A stretch of 64,000 bases of DNA from Lamellibrachia columna (lineage: Eukaryota > Annelida > Polychaeta > Sabellida > Siboglinidae): positions 20,034,438 to 20,098,437 of the forward strand of contig OY759267.1 of NCBI GenBank assembly GCA_963662155.1, written 5' to 3'. Under the pieces are notes generated by a model, which saw only the letters and a list, made by a program, of their open reading frames with translations, ran no database searches and had not been told where the DNA came from. The translations under genes and the position numbers were made by a program. Below are positions 13,501 through 28,500 of the stretch, one piece after another. Position 1 is the first letter of the stretch. Every line of letters starts with the position of its first letter.

Positions 13501-16500
13501 AGACATCTCAATCACCTCACCAGTCCTGCACCAAGATATCTCAATTACCTCACCCACCAGTGCTGCACCAAGACATCTCAATCACTTCACCAGCCTTCCA
13601 CCAAGACATTTCAATCACCTCACCATCCCTGCACCAAGACATCTCAATCTCTCAATCACCTCACTAGCCTTGCACCAAGACATCTCAATCGTCTCACCAG
13701 TCCTGCACCAAGACATCTCAATCACCTCACCAGTCCTGCACCAAGGCATCTCAATCACATCACCAGTCCTGCACCAAGACATCTCAATCTCTCAATCACC
13801 TCACTAGCCTTGCACCAAGACATCTCAATCACATCACCAGTCCTGCACCAAGACATCTCAATTACCTCACCAGTACTGCATCAAGACATCTCAATCACCT
13901 CACCAGCCCTGCGCCAAGACATCTCAATCACCTCACCAGCCCTGCACCAAGACATCTCAATCACCTCACCAGCCCTGCTCCAAGACATATCAATCACCTC
14001 ACCAGCCCGGCACCAAGACATCTCAATCACCTTACCAGCCCTGCACCAAGACACCTCAATCACCTTACTAGCCCTGCACTAAGACATCTCAATCACCTCA
14101 CCAGCCCTGCACCAAGACATCTCAATCACCTCACCAGCCCTGCTCCAAGACATCTCAATCACCTCACCAGCCCTGCACCAAGACATCTCAATCACCTCAC
14201 CAACCCTGCACCAAGACATCTCAATCACCTCACCAGCCCTGCACCAGGACATCTCAATCAGCCCACCAGCCATGTACCAACTACCAAGACATCTCAATCA
14301 CCTCACCAGCCCTGCACCAAGACATCTCTCACCAGCCCTGCACCAAGACATCTCTCACCAGCCCTGCACCAAGACATCTCTCACCAGCCCTGCACCATGG
14401 CACATCAACTACTTCATTCATAACCCAGGGTCTTGACAACTGATCTCCGCATGTTTTCATCGCTACTTCATGATGGCCTCCATCATATTCCTCCCACTAA
14501 GTGACTCCAGCTGCATTATTCTGATCACACCTCAAACCGCCTGCTGGGTAACTACACGTGACTCAACAACAAATAAGCAGCTCAATTAGACTTCATATGC
14601 AAGCAAGACATGAGTGAGTAGCAACATGATTGCTACCCGTGTTTCCTGCAGAGTGCTGAGTGGGACAACCAAGACATTAGTTCACACTGACAGGTGAGCT
14701 GCTCTTTCTTCGTCACCGTGACACATTGTACATTTTCGGCTGATCATGTTTAAGACTTTTAAAACCTTTTAAGACCAATACTTTGAAATCTTTATTTATT
14801 TTCCATGACAAATTCAATACAAAATAACAAAGAAATTTCTGCCACACACCTTCTAGGAGTCATTTATTTACTTGGTGATTAAACTATCATTTGATTAAAG
14901 CATATCACTGAATCATACTAAATGTGAAAATTGGGAAAGTTGCCAGTTGGTGTTACAGGATTAGTTAGTAACCATATTTTGTAATAGTAATATAATAATT
15001 ATATTTAATAATAGTAATATAGTAGTAATTATATTTAGTAACAGTTAGTAATCAAATGTTCGCATCTTTAGCCCATCACTGCAACAGATGCTTCAGGCAA
15101 ACCAACTCTGAGAGATGAAACAGCTGAATTTCTTATTTGTTCAACCGTTAATTCTAACAGCCGGTGCAACCCAACACTTCTGTTTTCTTTCTTAGAAAAA
15201 CACGTCCTAAATGGCCGACTAATTTGTTATTAACAAGAGAGATTACTATATTATTCCATATATTCAAGATTGGCCTTGAGTAAAATCTTTATTTTTCCTT
15301 CTTAGAAAAACACGTCCTATATGGCCGACTAATTTGTTATTAACAAGAGAGATTACTATATTATTCCATATATTCAAGATTGGCCTTGAGTAAAATCTTT
15401 ATTTTTCCTTCTTAGAAAAACACGTCCTATATGGCCGACTAATTTGTTATTAACAAGAGAGATTACTATATTATTCCATATATTCAAGATTGGCCTTGAG
15501 TAAAATCTTTATTTTTCCTTCTTAGAAAAACACGTCCTATATGGCCGACTAATTTGTTATTAACAAGAGAGATTACTATATTATTCCATATATTCAAGAT
15601 TGGCCTTGAGTAAAATCTTTATTTTTCCTTCTTAGAAAAACACGTCCTATATGGCAGACTAATTTCTTATAAATAGGAGAGATTACTACATATATTATTA
15701 TTCCATGTATTCAAGAGTGGCCTTGACTAAAATATAAATTTTTTATTTCACACAAATGAAATGTGAAATTGTAATTTAACTGTTAACATGAGGTACAATC
15801 TATCAGTTGTCCTTTGTTTGGTGATATAGTTAATCAGATAGCCAAAATGTTCTGCATGTATTTTCTGTATGTATGCTCTGTATATATGTTCTGCATGTAT
15901 GACTGTATGTTCTGCATGTATGTTCTGCTTGTATGTTCTGCTTGTATGTTCTGCATGTTTGTTCTGTATGTATGTTCTGTATATTCCAGAATGCAACAGG
16001 GAATTTTTCAATATACCAATATTTAGGAATTGTCAACAAAATATGAACGTTCCAGTCATAAAATAAAACATGTTACCATTATCAAACTGAATGACAATGG
16101 GGACGATGATAAGTTGCCGTAGCCTCAATCGGGCTGTTGTTGCCTCCTTGCAATCTCTCAATCCACTTCCACTCCACCATCTGTCCAATGCTTCATGTTG
16201 TCAATCCAGCCCATTTGTCCTCTCTACCTCTTCAATTTTTTCTGGTAGTTCTCCTTCTGCGCTGCTAAGTACTTGGCTCTTACGTCTTCTTTTCCAATGG
16301 CCGTACTTAGCCAGCTTTCTTCTCTTGATGGACCTTCGTCTTCGTTAACCCCTACTTTATCTCTGACTCGTGTGTTAGTTTTTTCTGTGTCCAGCTTATC
16401 CTGGGCTTTCTGCGCTGTGCTCACAACTTGAGGTCTTGGGCATGTTTCTCACCCTCTTTCTAGAGTGTCCAGAACAAAATTAAGCAGTTACTAAAAGTAT

Positions 16501-19500
16501 TTATTTGGTACTTTTCTACTTCCTGAGCAGATATGTTTTTCATCTGGGCACACTAACCTGGCCAACAATTCCATGAAAACATGTTTTTCAGCGGTAAATC
16601 TAGAATGTTAGTAACAAATCTGCCAACACCAGAGGGAAATGGTATTTATGGCACACCAGCGTATCATGGCTAATGGGATGTCACCCACAACATATGGACT
16701 TGGCACTCCATCTGTAGCAAACAGAGACATAGAAGTTGTCATGCTGGGCATGCGGTGACAGTAATATGAGATGTCTTTCATGCGAGTTCTAGCAGCTACC
16801 TGCAGACATGACATCCAGCCAGGTGGTCTCTAGCACTGCAGGTGACTAGGTTGTTGACACTGCAGGACATTATGCTGCATCACACAGAAGACTGGTTCTA
16901 CGCTGATGTCTCTCTCACACACTAGAGTGAATGAGACACTTCTACAAGATTAGATGAGTCTGCTACAAGTGTTTCTAGTGCTCCTGAGGGATGGTGCTCC
17001 ATGTCCTTCACATGTGTGAATGTCTTTATTACTCCAGCTGACTGGGTGAACACCTTATCACACTCAAGGGTGAGATTTAGCAGTCGCCCAGTCGCCAATG
17101 GCGCCCAAAAATGGCTTCGGGCGACTTCAATTGTTGACTACAGTGCAACAGTGGCCTGCATGGTGACTCAAAATATTTACGGAGCTGCAATATTTTAGAT
17201 GCAGCAAAAATAAACGGAATGTTAATAGACATCTCAGAAGTTTTGTCCTTGCTATATCGCATTTGTGTTAACCATAAATCGTATGTTTGTGACACTTTTG
17301 ACGTTGCAAGAAATGTTGCCAAACGGTAGCAGAAGCAATATCAATAGGGAGCATTCATTGTATTTTTAATCAACATGTAACCGAACGGTTATTCTACACT
17401 GAAATAATAGCCGGTCATGTTAATAAACGTGGCGCCGTGCATCGCCACTTTTATATATATCCACATGTAGTCTCGCTTATCCACATGGTTCGCAGAGCGT
17501 TTCCGGTGAATTAATTGGGAACCTTGTTAAAGTTTCTCTAGGCTGGCACCCAATGTTTCAAAATTGTTTGTTTTTGATGTTTTTATTTGTTGTTGATCTC
17601 GTTCATACATTCTATCTTCAAAATATTTACTTTCTATCATCAATGTATTGATTAGCAAGTTAATTGGGCTACCTAAGAAGCTGTCGGGCTACTTCACTTT
17701 GCAAGGTTGGTAGTCCGACTGGCTACCTTCCAAGACTTGCTCAATCTCACCCCTGCGCACTGACAATTGCTGACAGGGTGAACACCTTATCACATGGGCA
17801 CCTGCCGACAGGGTGAACACTTTATCACACAGGCATCTACTGATAAAGTGAACACCTTATCACACTGACATCTGCTGACAGGGTGAACACCTTATCACAC
17901 GGACACGTGCTGACAGGGTGAACACCTTAACACACCGACACTTGCTGACAGGGTGAACACATTATCACCCCTGACACTTGCTGACTGCATGAACACAGTA
18001 TCACTGATGCCTGCTGACATGGTGAACACCTTATCACCCTGACACTGCAGAGAGGTGGGCTGGGTTGGAGCACCCGCCTGTTGATCGAGAGGACGGTGTT
18101 TCGATTCCACCGCCATTTTGAAGCTTGGGCAATTTTTTTCACCCCAATTTGCCTGTGTCTTTTGGAAAACAGTAAAAGCGGTTGGAAGTAAGAGATCCCA
18201 CGCAGGGAAATGGAAAAAACCTGTGATGGACTCATTAACTCTAGAGAAGGACACTTTTAGTTAAACACTGAGCACAATATTCTAGTTTGACTTTGCTGAG
18301 TAAATTATGCAGATCCAGAACGTGGAGACAGGGTGGACACATTATCAACCCTGACACTTGCTGACTGGGTGAACACATTATCACTTTAATGCTTGCTGAC
18401 AGGGTGAATACCTGATCACTCTGACACTTGCTGACAGGATGAACACATTTTAACATGCACCTGCTGACAGGGTGAACACCTTATCAATCCAACACTTACT
18501 AACCAGGTGAACCCATTATCACCCCTGACATTTGCTGACTGGGTGAACATAATATCACTCTGATGCCTGCTGACAGGGTGAACACCTTATCACTCTGAAA
18601 CTTGCTGATAGGGTGAACACCTTTTCACTTTGACACTTGCTGACAGGGTGAACACATTACCACTGACACATGCTGATAGGAAAACACCTTATCACTGACA
18701 TATGCTGACAGGGTGAACACCTTATCATTCCAACTGTCATTTTAATAGCTCAGCTTTGGTGCATTTCTACAAAAACCTAAATTGGGAACCATTCTTACTA
18801 TCCTTACACCGTCTTAAGTCAAGTTAATTCACGTAAGGGACACAGGAAAGCACACGACAGTGCAGATGAAGCTGATTCATAGCAACAGTTGGCGCTTTGA
18901 GTAACTTCAGCAGGCCTCCAAGGTCTCATCTTTATGGAAACTGTACATGCATACACGAACATCAAAGGTCAAACATCAGCCTCTGAATCCACTTCAGGAG
19001 ATGTGGATGTAGCACATAATTTCACTTGCAAGTAACAGCTCAAGTGGTCAGAATTTGGGACCCGTGCTGCATGAAAGATGTCCATACAGACACGTGCATC
19101 TGTCCTGTCAATAGTAGTTACCATCAGACAGTCAACAGTCAATGTAGACAAAAGGTGTAGACAAAATCAAATAAACTGGTAAACAAAGTCATACACATAC
19201 CTGCATCTCTAACTGATGGATTTTGGTGATTTTCCTTTTAATCAACACCTTTTAGTTTTAATTAATACAGTGTATTAGTAAATAAAATTTACTGTATTAT
19301 AGAATATTGCATTCCACACTTAAATATGTATTTTTTTACAGTGCTTAATTATTACAATTTATGACATGAACGAACATAATGCAGGGGTACCAACTGTTTG
19401 TGTCCATGTCCATTTGATAATTTATTTTTTTCATGTACTGCAAAGGTGACAATTTGCTTTCTTAATAAAATTTTTTTTTAGGGATATGTATTCGAATGTT

Positions 19501-22500
19501 TAATTTATTCCATTGATATAATAAATACCTGGCAATTATTTCCTGTGATATGCTTTTATAAAGCACCTATATTGAATTGAACACATGTTGGTGTACAGTG
19601 AGACTGAACATATTTTTGGTGTACAGTGAAATTAAACACATGTTGGTGTACAGTGAAACTGAACACATGTTGGTGTACAGTGAAATTGAACACATGTTGG
19701 TGTACAGTGAAATTGAACACATGTTGGTGTACAGTGAAACTGAACACATGTTGGTGTACAGTGAAATTGAACACATGTTGGTGTACAGTGAAATCCACTC
19801 AAAATTGTAGTCAGATAAAATAGTTTCTCCATTAATCTATTTTTGTATTGTAGCAATCACCTAAATTATGCCTACCTGGATATTATGAATTGTGACCAAC
19901 TAATGCAAACGATTACACTAGATTTTATGATCCTCTCGGACTTTGATTTGCAATAAACCTTTATAGTCATCCTTTAAATCAGAATGTATTTCCATATATA
20001 CGACACTATATAAATACAGGTTATTATTATTTCACTCCAGAAGTTAAATTTAATTACCTCTGGGTATCATATGAAGGCAGCAAGACACATGCATAACCTG
20101 ACTACTTTTATGGTAAACAACTCTCCAACTTGCCAAACCCAGAACTGATGTAAATCCTCAGAGTCATGATCCCTGGCTTTGACAGGGACTCACTGTTTTA
20201 TCTCATTCTTTTTCTTCTTGTGTAGCCCTAGCCTCAGTTAGGCCGTTGTTGTCTCTTTGCAGACTCTCTAGCCACTTCAAATCCACCATCTGTCCATTGT
20301 TTCTTGTTGTCAATCCATCACATTTTTCTTCTACCTCTGCGTTTGTTTCCTGGTATTTCTCCTTCTATGCTGGAAAATGTCACACTATCTGGTCTTCTGT
20401 TTTAGTTGCTGTACCAAACCATACAATACATGAAGACTACATTTTATTACTATAAAAATTATATAACATCATAAACTAGTTTAACAAACAGCCTACAACA
20501 TGCTAATCTGGCCAAAACTTGAGTACTCTTCACCCATATGGAATCCCCACACCTTTTCACAAGTTAAAAGCCTTGAAAGATTGCAACACCCTGCTGCCAG
20601 ATTTGTTAAAAATTATTACAGATGGAACACAAATCCAGCAGATCTAATTACTGCCCTTGGATGGCCAACCCTCGAATGAAGACGTATCATTAACAAGCCA
20701 CAACCTTCTACAAAATTCTAAATAACATTATTGAGATCACCCCCCCCCCTCCAGGCTTACTAATCCGCTCTCGAACCCGTGGACAATACATAGCCCCCAG
20801 GTGTCGTATAAATGCAATGGTCTTTTCATTTTATCCCCGAGCCATTCACATATGGAATATGATTCTATCAAAAATTACCAACATAGAAAACCCTAAATCA
20901 TTTCAAGAAGCTATTACGGAACTCCCTTTCACCACACCTCCTCACCTAAACTGCCTTTAAAACACAGTGCTCAGCGTAAACTTATCCAAGACTGTCTTTG
21001 TGTGCATGTGGCAAGGCAGCGACAGTATCCATACACATAACCAACCTATTAAAAAAATGTTTTTAACATCCTATACATCAAATAAATAAAACTATCAGAT
21101 AAAACCATTTCAGCAACATTAAAGATACTAGTCTTTTAGTCGAATGTACCACCCACAGCGCATGCGCACAGTCCACCACTAACTCCTGCGCTAGCCCAAG
21201 TTTGGGCTGTTTGGAGTATAACCACTTGAGGGTTGGAGGGAGGCAGTTTGACATTGAGAAAAGCATTGCTGGAACAAGTACTGCAGCACAGTGAGGCCTT
21301 TTATTTTGTATTAATTTAGGTTTACAGATCTGCCAACCCGATATTTTCATTTTTGAACTGCAAAAGTGTGCCAAAAAACAATATTTTAAAGAATATGTTT
21401 TTTGCACATGATTTGATATGGAATGATTTAATGAATGCATTGGCATAGAAAAACGAGGTAAAAATGTCGTTTAACCGTAAATAATTTAGGCCAATCTAGT
21501 TCATGATTCACCATAGGTGTTATGTATATGGATTTTTTTCTTCGCCGAATGACCCAGTTTTTGTGCTCTTTGTGTTGGAGCTATATATTAGTTATCCATG
21601 ACACAATCGAAGACCCAGTTTCTATTAAGCTGACATTTAATCAGAGACAGAGCTTTCATACTGGACAAAATCTGTTTTTTGCTTCCCACTGTTGCTACAC
21701 AGACGTCCAAGCACCTCTTTATCTGCATCCTGGCTTCAGAGAAGGTCAAGGTGTCAGAAGATGTCCAACATGTAGGCTGGCCATCACATGTGTCCGTCAT
21801 ATTGACGTTCAAGCCGGCACGTTGGGTCTGTGTGCATTTTGTGTTTCTACCTGTTATGATATCCTCATGAGAAATGCTCATACAACACGCCACATTGTCT
21901 GTTGCATGCAGTTTGTAGTATTGGACATTGAAAGTGAAAACAATCACATCTGGGCAGAAACCCAAATCACAAACCATGAGATTGTAACTTTTCTCACCGG
22001 ATGTTCTCTTAAGCAACAACATCAGAACAGCTCGTAAGGAAACAGACAAACTAGCAGCTATCAGATGTATTTGGGACATGTTTAATGCTCTGTTCTGAAA
22101 GTATTACACGCCAGCTGTTTGGGTGACCGTAAACGAGCACTTGGTTGCATTCAGAGTGTCGGTGTCCTTTTCGACAGTACACTGCCAGTACGCCAGCCAA
22201 ATACTGTACAAAGGTTTGGTGGAACTATGACAGTGAGACCAGCTATCCGCTGAGTAGGCAGGTTTACCTTGGCAAACCATCTAACGGAGTGTGAGAAATC
22301 AACCCAGGTAAAGGATCTAGTGTCACTATCTGCAGGTAAAGGATCTAGTGTAACATTTCTATCAATACTGATAGAAATGTCACCATGATGAACTAATGAA
22401 CCTGAACTTCCTCCCAACAAAAGACTATTGTACTCAGGACCACAGGAAGCAATAATCCAGGATGAAAAAAAGATCCTCTTTGAGAAGTCGAGTCTTCAGT

Positions 22501-25500
22501 ATTTCGTTTTGGTGAAAGCTTTACCTAAATTTCATGCGTACCAAAGAAAACAGGTGTTTTCTGCCTCTTTAAAGTCCAACATGAAATATGTACCTGTAGA
22601 CACAAATCGGACATTGTCTTGCACTAAAACATGACAAAGGGTGGTATGGATAAAAGTGATTAGTCCGTATACAGAGATCAGGTTGGCTGACCCGAGAGCA
22701 CTGCAGAAAGTCAACCAGCTAGAGAGTGACCCATCACATGGCTGGCGTTACGTATATGCCCAAGGAGAAGTGATGGAAATCACAGGTAGTATGTGAGAGG
22801 TGTCAACAGAATGTCTGCATTGAGCTTGGCTGCAATAACAGACTGTGGCAAGGCTCCTAAAACTGTCAGTCCACGCAGCAACGTACTGGACACACCCAGT
22901 GTCAAAGTCAAACAAGGCCTTTCAGACTAGCTGGTCAAATAAAAAGAAAATATATGTTTCATTCTTTCTCAACAGAAACTGATGCCACAATTAGCTGCGT
23001 AAATGCCTGTGCATCATGGTTCTAAATGAAAGTGTCAGTAAAAAAAGAGGCAGACAGTTACTACGATGGAAGGACTGCATAAAGACGGGTGTAAGAAAGA
23101 CAGAGGATGATGACAAGAGTGAGAAGGCTGCCGATAGGGAGAGCTGGAAAGGGATAACAGCCGGGTCAGTGCAGCAGTACATGAACTAGCCTCACCCCTT
23201 TATAAAGGGAGCAAGGAAAGAGATAACAGCCAGGGCAGTGCAGCAGTACATGAACTAGCCTCACCCCTTTATAAAGGGAGCAAGGAAAGGGATAACAGCT
23301 GGGTCAGTGCAGCAGTACATGAACTAGCCTCACCCCTTTATAAAGGGAGCAAGGAAAGAGATAACAGTCAGGGCAGTGCAGCAGTACATGAACTAGCCTC
23401 ACCCATTTATAAAGGGAGCAAGGAAAGAGATAACAGTCAGGGCAGTGCAGCAGTACATGAACTAGCCTCACCCATTTATAAAGGGGACAACAAGGAAGAA
23501 CACCAAAACTGTCATCCCCACGTATTACCATTTTGTTTGGACGTCAACTTTATCAAGAGCCATTTGGTAGGCTATAGGTTCCACCTTTTGACTCCAGGGG
23601 TCCATATCCTTGGCTGAGGATGTATTTGTGGTCATATTTACAAATGTCTCATAAGGGAATGCTACACAGGCTAGAAAAACATGGAAAAGTGTTGGAATGC
23701 CAATAATGGCTTCCTTGTCCATTTGCCATCTTTGGATGGGTCTTGTTAAATCCAGCTTCACAACTCCTGGCTCCATGTTCTTTGTTCTTATATAGTCCTT
23801 GGGACAGTTAAAAACGCACTACACTTCACCCCCTGGCAGACCTGTTCATTCCAATGCTAATTCAACTTCTCTGAGAAGCATAAAAAAAGCCAGTTTTTGG
23901 CTCTACAGAACTATCTCCACACGGACTCAACTGGTACTGTGACACAACTGCGCTGACACAAAGACAGCCTGACATTACTTGACACTACACAAGATGGACA
24001 ACAGTATAAGGAATTTTTTATTGTGTCAGGTGAAGACAGATTAACTAGATGAGAAACCATGCAGGATCAAAGTGAAGCCTGGAAGCCAGAGTGGGCTTGT
24101 GAGACATAGGCAATAACTTAACTGACCACCCGTGTCCAGTGCCCAGAAGCTAATGGATTACTGCTAGCGGCAGTGCCTATATGTTACATGTTGTAATAAC
24201 TGCAATCAGCATGAACAGCATCCGCATGGTGGACAATGTCAGCAGCAGCTGCGTGAAGGACAGTTAATGTAGTTACATGTCCATTTGCTGCAGCAGTAAA
24301 AATTAAAAGCCTGTTGCAGTCTTGCAGATTAAAAGCAATGATGCAGAGGTGCACGGATAAATCAGCAACACTCAATTTCTCGATCTTGCACGGTTTGCCA
24401 CCTGTATAATCTGTCATAATCTGAATTGATAACCAATTCTTTTTACTGCTGCTGATGTGGTTGTTGATCTTGGTAAGTACACTGATCCGTGGCTACTTTT
24501 GATCAGTGTACACAACCCACTTCCCCACGACACCATAATGGATGCTTCCTAAATGTGAGTGACTGCTGTGTGGGTGTATGATGGAGTAGCAACCAGGATG
24601 GTTGTAGGGGTGTTCTCTGAGTGGATTGGCTGTCACAGACCCACACATCTCCTGTCTCTCCATACACACCACAGCCACAGGTGTTTGGCTGGAGACAGGA
24701 GCAGGTTGTTCTGCTAATCAGTAGTGTTCACTACACGTGTTTGTGTGCCAAAACTCTGGATGTTTTTTATCATCTGAAACAGAGACCAGATAAAGTGTGC
24801 TGCCTTGAAGTGAGTTTACACGCCACTGGAAGTGTTGACCAGTTAACACACTTGTAACTGTGTTGAAGTGGGGATTACACACCATAAGTGTAATTCACAC
24901 AGGTTTGGATAAAGTGCCAGAAATGGTGAGTGGTGAATGACATGTCTTGCCACACTAGAAGTGAAAAGTATAGAGTGGCATACATAATTTGGTGAATGAC
25001 ATGTCTTGCCACATCAGAAGTGAAGAAGTATAGTGTGGCATATATACTTTGGTGAATGACATGTCTTGCCACACCAGAAGTGAAGAAGCTTGTGTTACAC
25101 CAAGTCAACTATTTGAAGTGCTCACATCGCATGACATATGAATCTGTGCTTATCAAACAAGAAAACGGTGAGTTCACTACATCGGTAGTTCATTTTCAAA
25201 TAAGCGTGTGTTCCTAGTGACAATAAGGATGAGTTGTATTACCATTCAAGGGTCGTTCACAATTTTCGACATTTATCTATTCGTACAAAGCTTCCTAAAG
25301 GGGATCAAGGCCAACATACTATTTTTTTTAATGTTGGTCACATGCAAAATACGACCACTGTTGCATCATGTAGTGAACCATTCCGAAACTATTATTGCTT
25401 TAAATGGTGCAATGGCGTGGCACTGTAATACCATCCAATATCTTGGAAATTCATAAGTTTGTGGAAAAAATTATCAATAAAACACCATGGAGTTGTTAGA

Positions 25501-28500
25501 AAAACACAGCTTTAATGTTATTATTGGAGATAAATGTTTGTAAATATATTCTGATGGTCATTAATTGTATGTTCTATGTGTATGCACTGAGTCATAACAT
25601 TGCTATATCGATAAATCTTTCAATGTCGAAAATTAACCAAGTTTTAAAGTACCCAGGGGAGATGAGAATTAGTACACTTCCTAGGAACAGGTAAACATTG
25701 ACAATTGTGATCAACTCCTAATAGCCATGTATCTCTCTGCTGGCCACTAATGCTGCATGACAAACCTGCTTACACAGATGATCATCATCATCGTCATGCC
25801 CTACTAAAAGGTTTCACTTTACAGAAAGATATGCTGGGTGGACCTGATAAAGCAGCTGCTTCCACTTAAGGCCATCACCAGCACTTCACGATGGTTGCTG
25901 TGGCTTATTCCATGATACAAACAACAAAACCACCACTAGCTTGCAGATGCTAGGTTTACCTGTGTTTGACAGTGCTTATGTTTATGATGGAACAAAACTA
26001 ACATAGCTGGCAGAAATGGTGTTAGTCCATGCAGGAAAATATTGTACTCTATGATGTTTCCTAAAGTCAAGGAGACCTGGCAGAATTTTGGTAGAAATCC
26101 ATATGTTTGACTTGAAATTCCGCATGAAGCATATAAATCCATATAAATTTTAATGGTTAATCGACTTGTAGCATTCTCCTGAGTCCTCTATGCTGAGATC
26201 TCCCCTGAATCCAGGGAACATTTCACCAAGACAAAGAGCTCATATGGAAAATCCATCATAAACTCAATCCAATGTTTTTTCGTAAGAAAATTTGCATTTT
26301 CAAATTGCATTTCACTATAGGAGGACAGGAGACAATTGGGTGGGCATAATAGTTTGAAAGGTTGTTGAAAACTGGTTGAAAATACGTTCCATCAACCACT
26401 TTTTAACCACCTTTGACTTTTTGGGTGAAGAGCAAAATGCCAATTCCAATTCCGGAATTGTAATGGGCTTTTTGTTTTAAAAAGTAAATGGAACTGGTGA
26501 AAATGTTATTGGTATTTGCAATTACTTTTCAATGTTTCAATATTTTGATATGGAATTGATAATTGGTATTTTTGTGGTGTAATTGGAATTGGTATTTATA
26601 ATTGGTGTGTAACTGGAATTGATACAATGTAATGTACAACTCCTATACACAAAAAGAGCCATAAATCTGACCCAGCTAACTACAGACCCATATCACTAAC
26701 CTGCATCCTCTGTAAAGTAATGGAACATATCATCCTAAGCAACATGTGGAAACACCTGCACAAGCATAACATCATTATCCACTTCCAACACAGATTCCAG
26801 TCGGGGCTGTCTTGTGAATCTCAACTCATTGAGACAGTCCACGACTGGATGACTGCTATGGACAACAAGACCCAAATTGACGCAATCCTGCTTGACTTTG
26901 CTAAAGCCTTCGACAAAGTGCCTCACCTACGTCTTCTATCAAAATTGACCTCCTACGGAATCACTGGAAACACTCAAAATTGGATCAAATCTTTTCTATC
27001 CAACCGCAAACAGAGAGTCTCAGTTAACGGTGCCCTGTCGGACATCACAGATGTTACATCTGGTGTCCCACAGGGTTCAGTTCTAGGACCTGTCCTCTTC
27101 TTACTCTACATAAATGACATAAATGGGAACATCAAATCTTCTATACGCCTTTTTGCAGATGATAGTATTATATATCGTAAAATTTCTTCCAAAACCGACC
27201 ATGAAATTCTCCAAACTGACCTTAGCCAACTCCAAACATGGTCAGACAAATGGCAAATGGAATTTAATGTATCTAAATGCGTCCACCTCCCAATAACAAA
27301 CAAAACTAAACCCAGCACACACAAGTACTCGCTTTCTGGCCAGCCATTATCCACCGTATCCAGCCACTCATACCTCGGAGTAAAATTGGATTCCAAATTA
27401 ACCTGGACAAATCACGTCACTGACATAACTTCAAAATCTTCGAAATGTTTAGGCATGATTAAACGAACTCTTGGCCCATGTAAACCCGAAGTTAAGCAAA
27501 CAGCGTACAACATGCTAATCCGGCCAAAACTTGAGTACTCTTCACCCATATGGAATCCCCACACCTTTTCACAAGTTAAAAGCCTTGAAAGAGTGCAACA
27601 CTCTGCTGCCAGATTTGTTAAAAATGATTACAGACAGAACACAAATCCAGCAGATCTAATTACTGCCCTTGGATGGCCAACCCTCGAACGAAGGCGCATT
27701 ATCAAACAAGCCACTACCTTCTACAAAATTCTAAACAACATTATTGAGATCACCCCCCCTCCGGGCCTACTAACTCGCTCTCGAACCCGTGGACAATACA
27801 TAGCCCCCAAGTGTCGTATAAATGCAATGGTCTTTTCATTTTATCCCAGAGCCATTCACATATGGAATATGATCCCATCAAAAATTACCAACATAAAAAA
27901 CCCAAAATCATTTCAAGAAGCTATTATGGAACTCCCTTTCACCACACCTCCTCACCTAAACTGCCTTTAAAACACAGTGCTCAGCGTAAACTTATCCATG
28001 GTGTGGGTATGGAGACTGTCTATGTGTGCATGTGGCAAGGCAGCGACAGTATCCATACACACAACCAACCTATTAAAAAATTTCGTTAAACATCCTATAC
28101 ATAAAATAAATAAAACTATCAGATAAAAACCATTTCAGCAACATTAATGATACTAGTCTTTTAATCGAACGTACCACCCACAGCGCATGCGCACAGTCCA
28201 CCACAAACTCCTGCGTTAGCCCAAGTTTGGGCTGTTTGGAGTAAACCACTTGAGACTTGAGACCCCAAGTCTGGTAAATAAAAAAAATGTAATGTTATAA
28301 AACAAGCTACTGTATCACAGATGACATTAATTCTGTGACATAAGGACAAAAGTGCAGAAGTTTTGACAGGTTTTAATAGCAAAGATCATCAATGCACCAA
28401 TAACCTCAACCGAAGTTGTGTTGTCACCAAACTTGGGGTCAATTACATTATATCAATTATTCCAATTATACGTCAATTGCACATACTAATTCCAATTACC

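Noticed and set aside
13436..14082. [11 protein letters not shown] repeat protein
   Set aside because: The 33-bp array keeps frame by arithmetic, but stops and indels break it several times and no flanking coding sequence exists.
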